Part shown: positions 52,667-63,196 of the stretch, piece by piece
How the letters are laid out: every line of letters starts with the position of its first letter
Numbering within the stretch: the first letter of the stretch is position 1
DNA from: Candidatus Enterococcus leclercqii
GTDB taxonomy: Bacteria; Bacillota; Bacilli; Lactobacillales; Enterococcaceae
Assembly: GCF_009933135.1 (NCBI RefSeq)
Contig: NZ_MAEH01000010.1
Span: forward strand, 62,001 to 126,000
Direction: 5' to 3'
Length of the DNA: 64,000 nucleotides
The notes under the pieces: generated by a model
Seen by the model: only the letters and a program-made list of their open reading frames with translations
Database searches by the model: none
Told to the model about the DNA's origin: nothing
Translations under genes and position numbers: made by a program

Positions 52667-55135
52667 ATGACTGTTAGAACTATCTATTTGATTCATCATT
52701 CCCATACGGATATTGGTTATACAGATCGCCAGGAAAAGATTAGCCGCTACCATGCAGCGTACATTCGTGACAGCCTTCGCTTCTTGAAAAAGATTGAAAC
52801 CGGTGAGATGCCTCAGTGGAAAGGTTATCGATATACCTGCGAAAACTTTTGGCAGGTAGAACAATTTTTAAAGAGGGCAACTCCTGATGAGATTCGGACT
52901 TTTGAAACGTATGTTGCTGCCGGTACCATTGATCTGTCACTAACTTATTTAAATATGACTGAACTGGTGGATAACGAAATCTTGTTGCGAAAACTTACTG
53001 AAGCGAAGAACTACACAGAACGCTTTTCACGAAAGTTTGACTCAGCGATGACAGCAGACATCAACGGATTTTCTTGGGCGTATGCTGAAACGATGTATCA
53101 GGCGGGAATTCGGAATTTCTTTTCTTGTTTGCACACGCATCATGGAATGTTCCCATTGTTTCATAAGCAGGTACCATTTTGGTGGGAGACAGCTACTGGC
53201 AATCGTCTATTGGTTTGGAATGGCGATCATTACCAGCTTGGCAATGATTTTTTGTTCAGCCCGAATACGGACCAAAGTCGTCAGTTTGATGTAGAAGGAT
53301 TTACTGAGTCTGATTGGCAGGAGCAACTGAAGCTCACGGAGCAGCGAGTCAGCGAGTATTTGACAATACTGGATCAAGAAAGCTATCCCTTTGATTTCAT
53401 TCCCGCCATGATTTCTGGAATCGTGACAGACAATTCACCAACCTCACCTAGGATGATGGAGGGAATTCGACGATGGAATCAGCGCTATCAGGAACAGGTA
53501 ATGGTCAAATTAGTGACGTTAAGTGAATTTTTTGAAGAGCTTCGCAATTCTGATTTAGAATTACCGGTCTATCGAGGCGATTGGCCTGACTGGTGGGGGG
53601 ATGGTGTGGGTTCGACACCAGCGGCTACCAAGCTGTATCGAGATGCTCAGAGAAAACGACGATTAATTCGTAAACTAGATCCTCATGGAAAACTAGGAGA
53701 TGCTGAGCAGCTGCAAGAAGCAGAAAATCAAATGATGCTTTATGCCGAGCACACTTGGGGCTTTCATTCTTCCGTTGAGGAGCCTTGGGACAGCTTCGTG
53801 AATGTTCTAGGAATGCGCAAGATGTCTTATGCTGTCAATGGGCATCAACTAATTTCTGAAGAACTAGACGATGTGTTGGCAGCTTATGGAGAGACCACCA
53901 ATCATCTGGAGGGGGAAAATAGGTATCGGATTATCAATCCCCATGATTTCCAGATAAAGACAATTGCTGACGTCTACTTGCAACATTGGCAGACCGTCGA
54001 CGGTTCATACTTTCCCTGGACCGGTGAAGCGATTGCTGAAGTTGTATCTCTTAGCGATAATCAGGTATTGCCTTCTCAGACGAGTCACAGTTCACGGGGC
54101 AAAAAAATATCATTTATGGTAGATTTGGCTCCTGGGGAAATGTTGGAGGTCGGTTTGCGACGAAAAAAAGTTTCCACCCCATCTGTAAAGTTTTCCAATC
54201 GTGCGCATATTGGGACGGAGTTAGTCGCAGACATCGCGTCTTATGAAGGCTATTCTCATGATGTCTCTGCCTATGGTGTATTGACAAAAGATTTTCAACT
54301 GACTTTGGATGGCGAGGTTGGAATTCGCTCCTTACGGCATTTGCCAAGTGGTCGTGAACTGATACATCCGCAAGCTGAGGAAGCATTGTTTTCTGGAATC
54401 TATGAAGTAACACCATCAGATGGAGATCCTTGTGGAGTCAGACGAAAAATGGGACGTAATCGTAAATCGCCAGCTACCAGACGTAGTTTTTCTAGCTTAA
54501 AAGACTTGCGCTTATTGGAAAATGGCCCCATATATGCCAAATTATTGTTATCTTACACACTGGTGGGCACCAAGATGTACGATGTAGAGCTGACTGTTTA
54601 CAAAGAAATCCCCCGCATTGATAGTAAGATTAGGCTGCAAAAAGAGATTGAGTGGGCCCCAGAAAATCTGTATGTTGCATTGCCGTTGACTTTAGGAACA
54701 CCGATTGAAACCACCTGCTATCTTGAAAAATCTGGAGGGATAATGCGGCCTGGAATCGATCAGCTACCAGGCACAAATACCAGCTTTTATTTAGTCGACA
54801 GTGGCGTTTATTACACCAACCAAGACCAACAGCTGTTTGTTGCAGTCAAAGATACGCCGTTAGTGACATTTGGTCCAATGACAAGTCAGCTAGTAGCTCT
54901 TTGCACACCAGAAAGCCACCTTCTCAACAGGAATGTGATGTATTCTTGGGTCATGAATAATTTTTGGGAAACCAACTTTAATGTAGATTTAGCAGGATTT
55001 TATGAGTTTGAATATGTGCTCTATCTGCCAGATGTCCAAAGTGAGGTTGCACCAGCTACTGCGATTGCCAAAGCTCAGGTTGAGGGGGTTCCAGTGATTG
55101 CTTTCAAACAAGATACAGAAAAGAAGGAGAATTGA
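52667..55135 (+). CDS. GH38 alpha-mannosidase
   Basis: An 822-residue glycoside hydrolase family 38 protein that removes alpha-linked mannose, for example from N-glycans or mannosyl oligosaccharides. The zinc-binding HSHTDIGYT is at H11-D15. The nucleophile Asp is D131 in ADINGFSW. The three-helix middle domain and C-terminal beta-sandwiches follow. No signal peptide is present, so it acts in the cytoplasm on imported oligosaccharides. The Shine-Dalgarno is AAGGAG. The next gene starts one base after its stop. Confidence 0.92.
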   Translation: MTVRTIYLIHHSHTDIGYTDRQEKISRYHAAYIRDSLRFLKKIETGEMPQWKGYRYTCENFWQVEQFLKRATPDEIRTFETYVAAGTIDLSLTYLNMTELVDNEILLRKLTEAKNYTERFSRKFDSAMTADINGFSWAYAETMYQAGIRNFFSCLHTHHGMFPLFHKQVPFWWETATGNRLLVWNGDHYQLGNDFLFSPNTDQSRQFDVEGFTESDWQEQLKLTEQRVSEYLTILDQESYPFDFIPAMISGIVTDNSPTSPRMMEGIRRWNQRYQEQVMVKLVTLSEFFEELRNSDLELPVYRGDWPDWWGDGVGSTPAATKLYRDAQRKRRLIRKLDPHGKLGDAEQLQEAENQMMLYAEHTWGFHSSVEEPWDSFVNVLGMRKMSYAVNGHQLISEELDDVLAAYGETTNHLEGENRYRIINPHDFQIKTIADVYLQHWQTVDGSYFPWTGEAIAEVVSLSDNQVLPSQTSHSSRGKKISFMVDLAPGEMLEVGLRRKKVSTPSVKFSNRAHIGTELVADIASYEGYSHDVSAYGVLTKDFQLTLDGEVGIRSLRHLPSGRELIHPQAEEALFSGIYEVTPSDGDPCGVRRKMGRNRKSPATRRSFSSLKDLRLLENGPIYAKLLLSYTLVGTKMYDVELTVYKEIPRIDSKIRLQKEIEWAPENLYVALPLTLGTPIETTCYLEKSGGIMRPGIDQLPGTNTSFYLVDSGVYYTNQDQQLFVAVKDTPLVTFGPMTSQLVALCTPESHLLNRNVMYSWVMNNFWETNFNVDLAGFYEFEYVLYLPDVQSEVAPATAIAKAQVEGVPVIAFKQDTEKKEN

Positions 55136-55136
55136 T

Positions 55137-57227
55137 GTGAAGAAAAAACTACATGTGGTTTTCAAAACTCATTTGGATATCGGCTTCACCGATTTGGCAG
55201 AAAATGTGATTAATCAGTATTTGGAGGATTTCATCCCGAGGGCCTTGGAGCTGGGAGAAGCACTTCCCGACAAGTTTATTTGGACAACAGGCTCGTGGCT
55301 GATAGATTTCTATCTGAAACATCCTTCTGTTTCGGCGACCGACAAAGAGAGAATGTGTCGCGGGATTGAAAAAGGAACAATCCGTTGGCACGGACTCCCC
55401 TTTACAATTCATACGGAATTGATGGATCGTGAACTGGCGGAATATGCCCTTTCAGTTTCTCAGCGGTTGGATCAAGCTTTTGGTCAGACGACTATTGCTG
55501 CTAAAATGACGGATATTCCTGGCCATACGATTGCACTAGTTCCGCTACTAGAAAAAGCTGGAATACGCTATCTGCATATTGGGGTTAATGCCAGTTCAGC
55601 ATTGCCGCAAGTACCAGAGCTATTCGTCTGGGAAGCACCGGATGGCTCTCGAGTACTTTGCCATTATGCAAAAGACTACGGAGCGGTATTTGATCGTTCT
55701 GATTGGCCGGATGCTTTATATTTTGCTCATAGCCATGATAATGCCGGGCCGCCAAAGGATCAAGCGGAGATCCTTAATCTCTACGAAAAGCTTCATGAGG
55801 ATTATCCTGACTATGAAATCGTTCCATCGACATTAGATGAGTTTGCTAAGGCAATCTTGCCTTATCAAGAAACTTTGCCAGTAATCAAAGAAGAAATTGG
55901 AGATACTTGGATCCATGGGGCGATGTCTGATCCAAAAAAAATGGGAACTTACCGTCATCTGCTGAATTTGCGGGAGCAGTGGTTAGCGAAGGGTAAACTG
56001 ACAAAGGATTCCCCTGTATATCGCCGTTTTTCTTCCTGGTTGCTGATGGTGGCCGAACATACTTGGGGGGTGAACTGGAATGTTTATCTACCAGACTATA
56101 AAAATTTTTTGCCACAAGAGCTGCAAGTTGCTCGTCAAAAAGATCTGATTACTTTCAATCATAATCGCCAGACGATGGATTACGGAGATTTGATGGCTGT
56201 AGTCAGTACTGATATTGATTGGGAAGAAAAGAGTAATCAACGTCGATATAGTCTAGGCGAACAATCATGGCAAGAACAACGAGGATACCTAGAAAAAGCG
56301 GTTGCTGAATTGCCAGAAACGCTACAAAAAGAGGTCGCTGAGTATCTTGAAAAGAAAGGTCAACTACCTTTGACTACCGGCGAAACGCCACTAACTCCTG
56401 GTGAAACCTATATTTTTGGTGATTGTCGGATTCGTTTTACTGTGAGCGGGGGTATTGATGATTTTCGGGTAAACGAGCACCAGCTAATCGGTGCAAATGG
56501 TCGCTTTGGAGAGCTTTCCTATCAGCGTTTCGATGCAGTTGATTATCAGAATTTCTTTAAAAGCTACAGTCGGTTGAATCGCTGGACGGCTGGCTGGGCA
56601 ATGGGGGACTTCGGTCGTCGCGGCATTGAAGCGATACCGCAAATCACAAGCGGGTTATTGAAACCAGTTATTCAGGAGGCTACTTTTACCAAAATGGGTG
56701 AACAAATAGTTTTTTTGCTCTCAGTAGCCTATCCAAAAGAACAACAACAAATGTGGGGACTGCCAACAAGCCAAAAATTAGTTTATACGCTAGATTTGTC
56801 AGCGCGACGGTTGGAGTTACACTGTCAGTTAACGGGTAAAGTTGCTAATCGAGCACCCGAGAGTTATTGGTTAGAGACCAGTTTGTTGACAGAAAATGCT
56901 TCTCGTTGGCAGATGAACAAGTTGGGGTGCTGGATTGACCCATTGAATGTAGTAAAAAAAGGCAATCGTAATTTACATTTTTTGTCCAGTAAGGGTATGA
57001 CTTACCAAGGAAGTGAGGGAAAATTACGTCTCATGAGTCAAGAAGCACCGTTACTCTCATTAGGTGGACGCAAACTGCTTCAATTTGACAATCAGCTACC
57101 AAATTTAAACGAGGGGTTCTACATGAATCTCTTCAATAATGTTTGGGGAACCAACTTCCCAGCATGGTACGAAGGCGATTTTAATTGTCATTTGGCATTG
57201 GAATGGGAACTATGGGAAACTATCTGA
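55137..57227 (+). CDS. DUF5054/GH38-like protein, probable glycoside hydrolase
   Basis: A 696-residue protein related to GH38. The N-terminus KTHLDIGFTD holds the zinc-type H12 and D14. The likely nucleophile is D126 in MTDIPGHT, and further His residues occur in HSHDNAGPP and VAEHTWG. The sequence fits the DUF5054 group, which accompanies other glycosidases and lacks a defined specificity. The start is GTG, after AGAAGGAG inside the end of the upstream gene. It is a second, differently specialised alpha-mannosidase or related hydrolase, also cytosolic. Confidence 0.82.
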   Translation: MKKKLHVVFKTHLDIGFTDLAENVINQYLEDFIPRALELGEALPDKFIWTTGSWLIDFYLKHPSVSATDKERMCRGIEKGTIRWHGLPFTIHTELMDRELAEYALSVSQRLDQAFGQTTIAAKMTDIPGHTIALVPLLEKAGIRYLHIGVNASSALPQVPELFVWEAPDGSRVLCHYAKDYGAVFDRSDWPDALYFAHSHDNAGPPKDQAEILNLYEKLHEDYPDYEIVPSTLDEFAKAILPYQETLPVIKEEIGDTWIHGAMSDPKKMGTYRHLLNLREQWLAKGKLTKDSPVYRRFSSWLLMVAEHTWGVNWNVYLPDYKNFLPQELQVARQKDLITFNHNRQTMDYGDLMAVVSTDIDWEEKSNQRRYSLGEQSWQEQRGYLEKAVAELPETLQKEVAEYLEKKGQLPLTTGETPLTPGETYIFGDCRIRFTVSGGIDDFRVNEHQLIGANGRFGELSYQRFDAVDYQNFFKSYSRLNRWTAGWAMGDFGRRGIEAIPQITSGLLKPVIQEATFTKMGEQIVFLLSVAYPKEQQQMWGLPTSQKLVYTLDLSARRLELHCQLTGKVANRAPESYWLETSLLTENASRWQMNKLGCWIDPLNVVKKGNRNLHFLSSKGMTYQGSEGKLRLMSQEAPLLSLGGRKLLQFDNQLPNLNEGFYMNLFNNVWGTNFPAWYEGDFNCHLALEWELWETI

Positions 57228-57320
57228 TCAGATAGTAACCCTTGGAAATACTTTGCCAGAAACCTGATAAAGCTGCAAAAATCGGAGCGATTCTGGAATT
57301 GCCACTTTTGATTTTCAAAA

Positions 57321-57360
57321 AAAAATGACCCGCAAACATCGTGTTTGCGGGTCGTTTTTG
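57321..57360. terminator. Bidirectional terminator after mannoside operon
   Basis: GACCCGCAAACA pairs with TGTTTGCGGGTC with a three-base loop, flanked by A-run and T-run. It serves the convergent sdaAA too. Confidence 0.93.
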
Positions 57361-57375
57361 TCCTTAAATGAATGG

Positions 57376-58263
57376 TTAAACTGGGTTGCCAGTTTGTCGT
57401 TCCAAGATTTCTTTTTGTAAGCGCAGAGCTGTTGGCGTGACGGCTAGGCCTCCTTCTGCTGTTTCTTTGAAAATACTAGGCATTTGGCGACCGACTTGGT
57501 ACATGGCAGCGACGACTTCATCCGGCGGAATCACACTTTCGATCCCTGCCAAGGCCATGTCCGCTGAAACAATGGCTTGGGAAGAACCTAGCGCGTTACG
57601 TTTGACACAAGGAACCTCCACTAAACCAGCGACGGGATCACAGATGAGCCCCATCATATTTTTGAGGGTAATAGCGACGGCCTGTGCAGCTTGGTGAGGC
57701 GTGCCACCTTTGGCACAAACCAAGGCTGCGGCTGCCATGGCGCTGGCCGAGCCCACTTCTGCCTGACAACCTCCTTCTGCACCAGAGATAGAAGCATTAT
57801 TGGCGATTACCAGTCCAAAAGCGCCGGCAGTAAATAGAAAATTCAACTGTTGCCGGCGATTCATATGCAGACGATCACGGACAGCAGTCAGAACGCCAGC
57901 CACCACGCCGGCACTACCGGCAGTCGGTGTAGCACAAATCAGGCCCATCTTGGCATTGACTTCGTTCACGGCAATGGCATTGCGAACGGCGGTCAGTAAC
58001 GTGTCACCACTTAAAAAATCGCCCGCTGCCAGGTAGTCATTTAGTTTGGTAGCGTCTCCGCCAGTCAGACCCGTGACTGAACGAACGCCGGCAACTCCTT
58101 CGGCAATTGAGTTTTCCATGACGGTTAAATTACGTTCCATCAACTCCAGAATTTGTTCTTCGCTGCGGCCGGTCATTTCCATTTCAGTGGCAATCATCAG
58201 TTGAGCCACGCTGTCGTAGTCGCGGGCTTGAGTCACCAATTCAGCTATTGATAAAAACATCAT
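57376..58263 (-). CDS. sdaAA: L-serine dehydratase, alpha subunit
   Basis: The iron-sulfur catalytic subunit that converts L-serine to pyruvate and ammonia. It has 295 residues. Cluster-ligand candidate cysteines lie in MGLICATPTAGSAG and in GLICDPVAGLVEVPC. It follows sdaAB by 50 bases on the same strand, the usual two-subunit Gram-positive arrangement. A GAGGAAAA Shine-Dalgarno precedes the start; two adjacent ATGs leave the exact first residue open by one. Confidence 0.94.
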   Translation of the reverse strand: MMFLSIAELVTQARDYDSVAQLMIATEMEMTGRSEEQILELMERNLTVMENSIAEGVAGVRSVTGLTGGDATKLNDYLAAGDFLSGDTLLTAVRNAIAVNEVNAKMGLICATPTAGSAGVVAGVLTAVRDRLHMNRRQQLNFLFTAGAFGLVIANNASISGAEGGCQAEVGSASAMAAAALVCAKGGTPHQAAQAVAITLKNMMGLICDPVAGLVEVPCVKRNALGSSQAIVSADMALAGIESVIPPDEVVAAMYQVGRQMPSIFKETAEGGLAVTPTALRLQKEILERQTGNPV

Positions 58264-58313
58264 TGTTTTCCTCTTCTCTTGTGATAGGCAGTAGACAGGT
58301 TAGGGTAATCAAA

Positions 58314-58979
58314 TCAGTCGAAGTAAGTGACACTATCGATGTGTTCTAACTGCTTCAACTGTTCTTTAATATCTGGTCTGGGTTCGTCTACTTCAATGAT
58401 CATGATGGCTTTTTCGCCTTTTGATTCCCGTGTGACGGTCATCGTCCCGATATTTACTGCAGCATTGGAGAAAATATTGGTGACTTTGGCAATCATTCCC
58501 GGAACGTCTTGATGAACCGTGATGAAAGTCGGAGTTCCCATCGTCAATGAAATTTTGAAGCCGTTAAGCTCACTAATCTGGATATTCCCCCCACCGATAG
58601 AGATACCAGTGACGGTCATTTTACGCTTGCCTTTGGTCAGTAACATTTTAACGGAGTTGGGATGTTCTGCTTTTTCCTTACGGGGAACGAATAAGACCTC
58701 CATGCCAGATTCATAGGCAATCTTCAGCGAGTCTGCCAAGCGCGCGTCGTCAGGGGCCATTCCCAAAAGACCACCCACCAGCGCTACATCGGTACCATGG
58801 CCGCGATAAGTTTTCGCAAATGATTCATACAAATAGATATCCACGGAATCCGGCTGTTCGCCGAAGATGGAGCGGACGACTTTCCCGATGCGAGCAGCAC
58901 CGGCTGTATGGGAGCTGGAAGGACCCACCATGATGGGTCCGATAATGTCAAAAACACTGCGGTATTTCAATTGATCCAT
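58314..58979 (-). CDS. sdaAB: L-serine dehydratase, beta subunit
   Basis: A 221-residue partner of the alpha subunit. The N-terminal SDH-beta domain has DIIGPIMVGPSSSHTAGAARIG, and the C-terminal 75 residues form an ACT domain (TFITVHQDVPGMIAKVTNIF) that probably binds serine or regulates activity. It is the first gene of the pair. Confidence 0.94.
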   Translation of the reverse strand: MDQLKYRSVFDIIGPIMVGPSSSHTAGAARIGKVVRSIFGEQPDSVDIYLYESFAKTYRGHGTDVALVGGLLGMAPDDARLADSLKIAYESGMEVLFVPRKEKAEHPNSVKMLLTKGKRKMTVTGISIGGGNIQISELNGFKISLTMGTPTFITVHQDVPGMIAKVTNIFSNAAVNIGTMTVTRESKGEKAIMIIEVDEPRPDIKEQLKQLEHIDSVTYFD

Positions 58980-59327
58980 TTTTGCACCTCATTGTCCGGC
59001 TGTGGCCGGTGCTATCATTCAAATCAGATCCTCTAAAAAAGGGACTATTCCAGAGGTAGTGTACCACAAATTTGCGGGAATAAAAGAGCCGCTTTCTTGG
59101 CGTTTGATTTTTTTTAAGAATTGGCTGGAGTCTAGTAAAATATGTTTTTAAATGAATAAGAATCGATCTGCGACTATCCCGCTGTTTTTATGGAAATAAC
59201 TTGGCTTTTACTTAGGGCTCATAGTTGGTAGTGTTCGCTTCGAAGGTCAGTGATCAGACGATTGGCTCAGTTCTGACGGTGGTAATTTTTAGCGGCGTTT
59301 GCTCGAAAAAAATGACGTCTGTTTGGC
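58980..59327. other. Intergenic spacer between sdaAB and NagB-like gene
   Basis: About 350 bases separating divergent genes. Apart from the promoter and cre site described next, I see no ORF with a ribosome-binding site, no terminator and no RNA structure of note. Confidence 0.5.
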
Positions 59328-59355
59328 TTGTCTGATGAAAAGGAAATGTTATACT
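59328..59355 (+). promoter_or_regulatory. Promoter of NagB-like gene
   Basis: TTGTCT (59328-59333), a 16-base spacer and TATACT (59350-59355). Confidence 0.65.
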
Positions 59356-59360
59356 TTTTA

Positions 59361-59374
59361 TGTAAGCGCTTTTT
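59361..59374. promoter_or_regulatory. cre site overlapping the NagB-like transcription start
   Basis: TGTAAGCGCTTTTT matches the CcpA cre consensus over its core. It covers the expected +1 position, where CcpA binding represses. This suggests glucose repression of the gene. Confidence 0.7.
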
Positions 59375-59389
59375 AAATAGAGGGAGTAG

Positions 59390-60121
<732 letters not shown>

Positions 60122-60171
60122 GAATAGCCTCGAACAAATTGTTTCATAATAAGATACCAATTATCTGAGAA

Positions 60172-60214
60172 CAAAAGGTGGGAAAACCGAAAGCAAGGTT
60201 TCCCACCTTTTTGT
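60172..60214 (+). terminator. Terminator after NagB-like gene
   Basis: AAAAGGTGGGAAAACC pairs with GGTTTCCCACCTTTTT around an eight-base loop. Confidence 0.92.
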
Positions 60215-60280
60215 GTACCGGGGAACGAAAACATTAGTAATTCGCAAAGCTGCTAACGGCGAAACACCAATAAAAATTTC

Positions 60281-60308
60281 TTGCATTTCTCATAGAGGAT
60301 GCTATAAT
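60281..60308 (+). promoter_or_regulatory. Promoter of rplK-rplA
   Basis: TTGCAT (60281-60286), a 16-base spacer and a perfect TATAAT (60303-60308) with an upstream TG. The leader to the start codon is about 130 bases. Confidence 0.85.
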
Positions 60309-60314
60309 ATTCAG

Positions 60315-60441
60315 GTGTGTGTCAACACGTCTGTTTGTGTTGCCATGGCGCACGCACGTATGAGCACCAAGTTTTCACAACGTGGGAGGAGAAATCTTCA
60401 TCTCCAATTAACCACATCACGGACTCAAGGAGGTATGTCTC
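60315..60441 (+). promoter_or_regulatory. rplK leader with L1-site-like motif
   Basis: The leader contains an AACAC/GTGTT hairpin (about 60324-60342) and, at 60381-60420, CGTGGGAGG...ACCACATCA with an inner GGAGA/TCTCC stem. The same flanks recur upstream of rplA. This fits an autoregulatory site for ribosomal protein L1 that mimics its rRNA target; the assignment is inferred. Confidence 0.5.
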
Positions 60442-60864
60442 GTGGCAAAAAAAGTAGAAAAACTCGTTAAATTGCAAATTCCTGCAGGGAAAGCAACACC
60501 AGCTCCCCCAGTAGGTCCTGCATTGGGTCAAGCAGGGATCAACATCATGGGCTTTACAAAAGAATTTAACGCCCGTACCGCTGACCAAGCAGGTTTGATC
60601 ATTCCAGTAGTGATCTCTGTATACGAAGACCGTTCATTCACCTTCGTAACAAAAACTCCGCCGGCAGCAGTATTGCTGAAAAAAGCGGCTAAAGTTGAAA
60701 AAGGTTCAGGCGAACCAAACAAAACCAAAGTTGCTAAAGTTACTCGCGATCAAGTAAAAGAAATCGCTGAGTTGAAAATGGAAGACCTAAACGCAGCTGA
60801 CGTTGAAGCAGCAATGCGCATGGTCGAAGGAACTGCACGAAGCATGGGGATTACTGTAGAATAA
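60442..60864 (+). CDS. rplK: 50S ribosomal protein L11
   Basis: A 140-residue protein of the GTPase-associated centre of the large subunit. [20 protein letters not shown] is the L11 signature. The start is GTG after AAGGAGG. It is followed by rplA, about 100 bases on, in the standard order. Confidence 0.97.
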   Translation: MAKKVEKLVKLQIPAGKATPAPPVGPALGQAGINIMGFTKEFNARTADQAGLIIPVVISVYEDRSFTFVTKTPPAAVLLKKAAKVEKGSGEPNKTKVAKVTRDQVKEIAELKMEDLNAADVEAAMRMVEGTARSMGITVE

Positions 60865-60924
60865 TCTACAATACCCCGATTACGTAGCTTCTCAGTTGGT
60901 TCTGTATTGAAAGATATGGAAAGA

Positions 60925-60955
60925 CGTGGGAGGTTCTACCGTTATAACCACATCA
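60925..60955 (+). promoter_or_regulatory. Second L1-site-like motif upstream of rplA
   Basis: CGTGGGAGG followed 14 bases later by ACCACATCA, the same flanks as in the rplK leader. GTGG and CCAC can pair, and the motif ends against the rplA ribosome-binding site. Confidence 0.5.
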
Positions 60956-60968
60956 AGGAGGAAACAAA

Positions 60969-61658
60969 ATGGCTAAAAAGAGCAAAAAAATGCAAGATGC
61001 ATTGAAAAAAGTTGACAATACAAAAGCTTACGCTGTAGAAGAAGCTGTTGCATTGGCTAAAGACACAAACATCGCAAAATTCGACGCAACGGTTGAAGTT
61101 GCTTACCGTCTGAACGTAGACCCTAAAAAAGCGGACCAACAAATCCGTGGCGCGGTAGTTCTGCCAAACGGTACTGGTAAAACACAAAAAGTTTTGGTTT
61201 TCGCAAAAGGCGAAAAAGCAAAAGAAGCTGAAGCTGCAGGCGCAGATTTCGTAGGCGAAGCTGACATGGTTCAAAAGATCCAAGGCGGCTGGTTCGATTT
61301 CGACGTAGTTGTTGCAACACCTGACATGATGGCTGAAGTTGGTAAATTGGGTCGTGTCTTGGGTCCTAAAGGCTTGATGCCTAACCCTAAGACCGGTACA
61401 GTTACAATGGACGTTACAAAAGCAATCAACGAAGTAAAAGCTGGTAAAGTAACTTACCGTGTTGACAAAGCTGGTAACATTCATGTGCCAATCGGTAAAG
61501 TATCATTTGAAAATGATAAATTGGTAGAAAACTTCAAAACAATCCACGACACCCTGGTGAAAGCAAAACCTTCAGCAGCTAAAGGTGTTTACATGCAAAA
61601 CATTTCTATTACAACTACTTTCGGACCTGGTATCCACGTAGACGCTGCTTCTTTCTAA
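60969..61658 (+). CDS. rplA: 50S ribosomal protein L1
   Basis: A 229-residue protein of the L1 stalk and probable autoregulator of its operon. [37 protein letters not shown] and [15 protein letters not shown] are diagnostic. The start follows AAGGAGG. Codon use is strongly biased, as in other highly expressed genes here. Confidence 0.97.
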   Translation: MAKKSKKMQDALKKVDNTKAYAVEEAVALAKDTNIAKFDATVEVAYRLNVDPKKADQQIRGAVVLPNGTGKTQKVLVFAKGEKAKEAEAAGADFVGEADMVQKIQGGWFDFDVVVATPDMMAEVGKLGRVLGPKGLMPNPKTGTVTMDVTKAINEVKAGKVTYRVDKAGNIHVPIGKVSFENDKLVENFKTIHDTLVKAKPSAAKGVYMQNISITTTFGPGIHVDAASF

Positions 61659-61700
61659 GCCGCGACTGCCAATACCTAACGAAAAAATGAAAAACTAAAC

Positions 61701-61728
61701 TTGACTTGACTGCCTTGTCTATGATAAG
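61701..61728 (+). promoter_or_regulatory. Promoter of rplJ-rplL
   Basis: TTGACT (61701-61706), a 16-base spacer and GATAAG (61723-61728). The -10 is imperfect. Confidence 0.5.
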
Positions 61729-61744
61729 GTGGTCAAGGTTAAAG

Positions 61745-61855
61745 TTTAACTGTACCGAAGACAGCAGGTGGCCTAGCCTTAATTTCCTGCCGAGGACAAC
61801 GTTGAGAACAGTCAATGGTCCCTCTATGTCTACGGTGGCATAGGGTTTTTTTGTA
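61745..61855 (+). promoter_or_regulatory. L10 leader with attenuator
   Basis: The segment with CCGAAGACAGCAGGTGGCC and CCTGCCGAGGACAAC is the conserved Gram-positive ribosomal L10(L12) leader, a kinked stem bound by the L10-L12 complex. It ends in a terminator: CTCTATG paired with CATAGGG, then seven T residues (about 61822-61853). L10-L12 binding should favour termination and so lower rplJ-rplL expression. Confidence 0.85.
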
Positions 61856-62017
61856 TGTTTGCGACTGGTAGCCGATTTTTCGGAACTTCATAGCAGCAAA
61901 CACACTGAGACGAAAAGGGCGTGCCCTTTGCAGTCGAGTAGGCATTTAGTCTGCGACGACCGTATCAGCCGATGTACAAACGACTCTAACCCATCAAATC
62001 TTGGAGGTGAAATACAA

Positions 62018-62521
62018 ATGAGTGAAGCAGCTATCGCTAAAAAAGCGCAATTAGTTGACGAAGTCGCTGCAAAACTGCAAGCAGCCGCATCCGTAGTCGT
62101 AGTTGACTACCGTGGTTTGACTGTAGACGAAGTGACTCGTTTGCGTAAACAATTGCGTGACAACGGCGTGGAAATGAAAGTTATCAAAAACTCTATCCTT
62201 TCCCGCGCTGCCAAACAAGTAGGTCTTGAAGGATTGGATGAAGTATTCACAGGTCCGACTGCCGTTGCTATCAGTAACGAAGATGTCGTGGCACCTGCGA
62301 AAATCGTCAACGATTTTGCACAAGACGCGAAAGCTTTGGAAATCAAAGGTGGTATCATCGAAGGTAAAGTTTCGACAGTCGACGAAATGGTCGCACTGGC
62401 AAAACTGCCAAACCGCGAAGGTCTCCTTTCTATGTTGCTGTCTGTATTGCAAGCGCCAGTCCGCAATGTTGCATACGCAGTCAACGCAGTTATCGAATCA
62501 AAAGAAGGCGACGCAGCTTAA
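62018..62521 (+). CDS. rplJ: 50S ribosomal protein L10
   Basis: A 167-residue stalk base protein that carries the L7/L12 dimers. The N-terminus [16 protein letters not shown] and [16 protein letters not shown] are typical. The ATG at 62018 follows TTGGAGGTG; the in-frame codons upstream to 61859 belong to the leader RNA. Confidence 0.97.
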   Translation: MSEAAIAKKAQLVDEVAAKLQAAASVVVVDYRGLTVDEVTRLRKQLRDNGVEMKVIKNSILSRAAKQVGLEGLDEVFTGPTAVAISNEDVVAPAKIVNDFAQDAKALEIKGGIIEGKVSTVDEMVALAKLPNREGLLSMLLSVLQAPVRNVAYAVNAVIESKEGDAA

Positions 62522-62582
62522 TCGCAGCGTAGCTTGATCTGCAACACAACCTAAAACTTACCTAAAATGGAGGAAATCAATC

Positions 62583-62948
62583 ATGGCATTGAACATTGAA
62601 AACATTGTCGAAGAGCTGAAAGGCGCGACAATCCTTGAATTGAACGACTTAGTTAAAGCTATCGAAGAAGAATTTGGCGTATCTGCTGCAGCTCCTGTAG
62701 CTGTTGCTGCTGGCCCTGCGGCTGCTGCTGAAGAACAAACTGAATTTACAGTTGAATTGACTGCAGCTGGCGACCAAAAAGTTAAAGTTATCAAAGCAGT
62801 TCGTGAAGCAACTGGCTTGGGCTTGAAAGAAGCTAAAGCAGTAGTTGACGGCGCTCCTTCAGCTGTTAAAGAAGGCATCTCTAAAGACGAAGCAGAAGCT
62901 TTGAAAGCTGCTTTGGAAGAAGTAGGCGCATCTGTAACAGTAAAATAA
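62583..62948 (+). CDS. rplL: 50S ribosomal protein L7/L12
   Basis: A 121-residue stalk protein that recruits translation GTPases. An N-terminal dimer domain is followed by an Ala-rich hinge ([16 protein letters not shown]) and the C-terminal domain with [18 protein letters not shown]. The Shine-Dalgarno is GGAGG. A strong terminator ends the operon. Confidence 0.97.
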   Translation: MALNIENIVEELKGATILELNDLVKAIEEEFGVSAAAPVAVAAGPAAAAEEQTEFTVELTAAGDQKVKVIKAVREATGLGLKEAKAVVDGAPSAVKEGISKDEAEALKAALEEVGASVTVK

Positions 62949-62960
62949 TCACTCGCTGAT

Positions 62961-63007
62961 TAAAAAGACCGGAAACCTTGTTAAATCAAGGCTTCCGGTC
63001 TTTTTTA
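62961..63007 (+). terminator. Terminator of rplJ-rplL
   Basis: AAAAAGACCGGAA...CCTTG pairs with CAAGG...TTCCGGTCTTTTTT around a six-base loop. Confidence 0.93.
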
Positions 63008-63196
63008 CTTTAACTCAAAAATGAAGAGAGTTAAGGCGTAACTCTGCCTTCTCAGTTTCAGAAAAGTCAGTTTCAGCAAGAGTAGTGCGATATGTCAATC
63101 TGGATTCGGTAGTGGGTAGGCAAAATTATTTCAGAAATTTTTTAAACCGCAGTTTTTTAGACTTCGGCAACAAGGCGTGTTAGACTGGAGGGAATC

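Noticed and set aside
61859-62017. N-terminal extension of L10
   Set aside because: This is leader RNA with a conserved L10 regulatory structure; normal L10 starts at 62018 after GGAGG.
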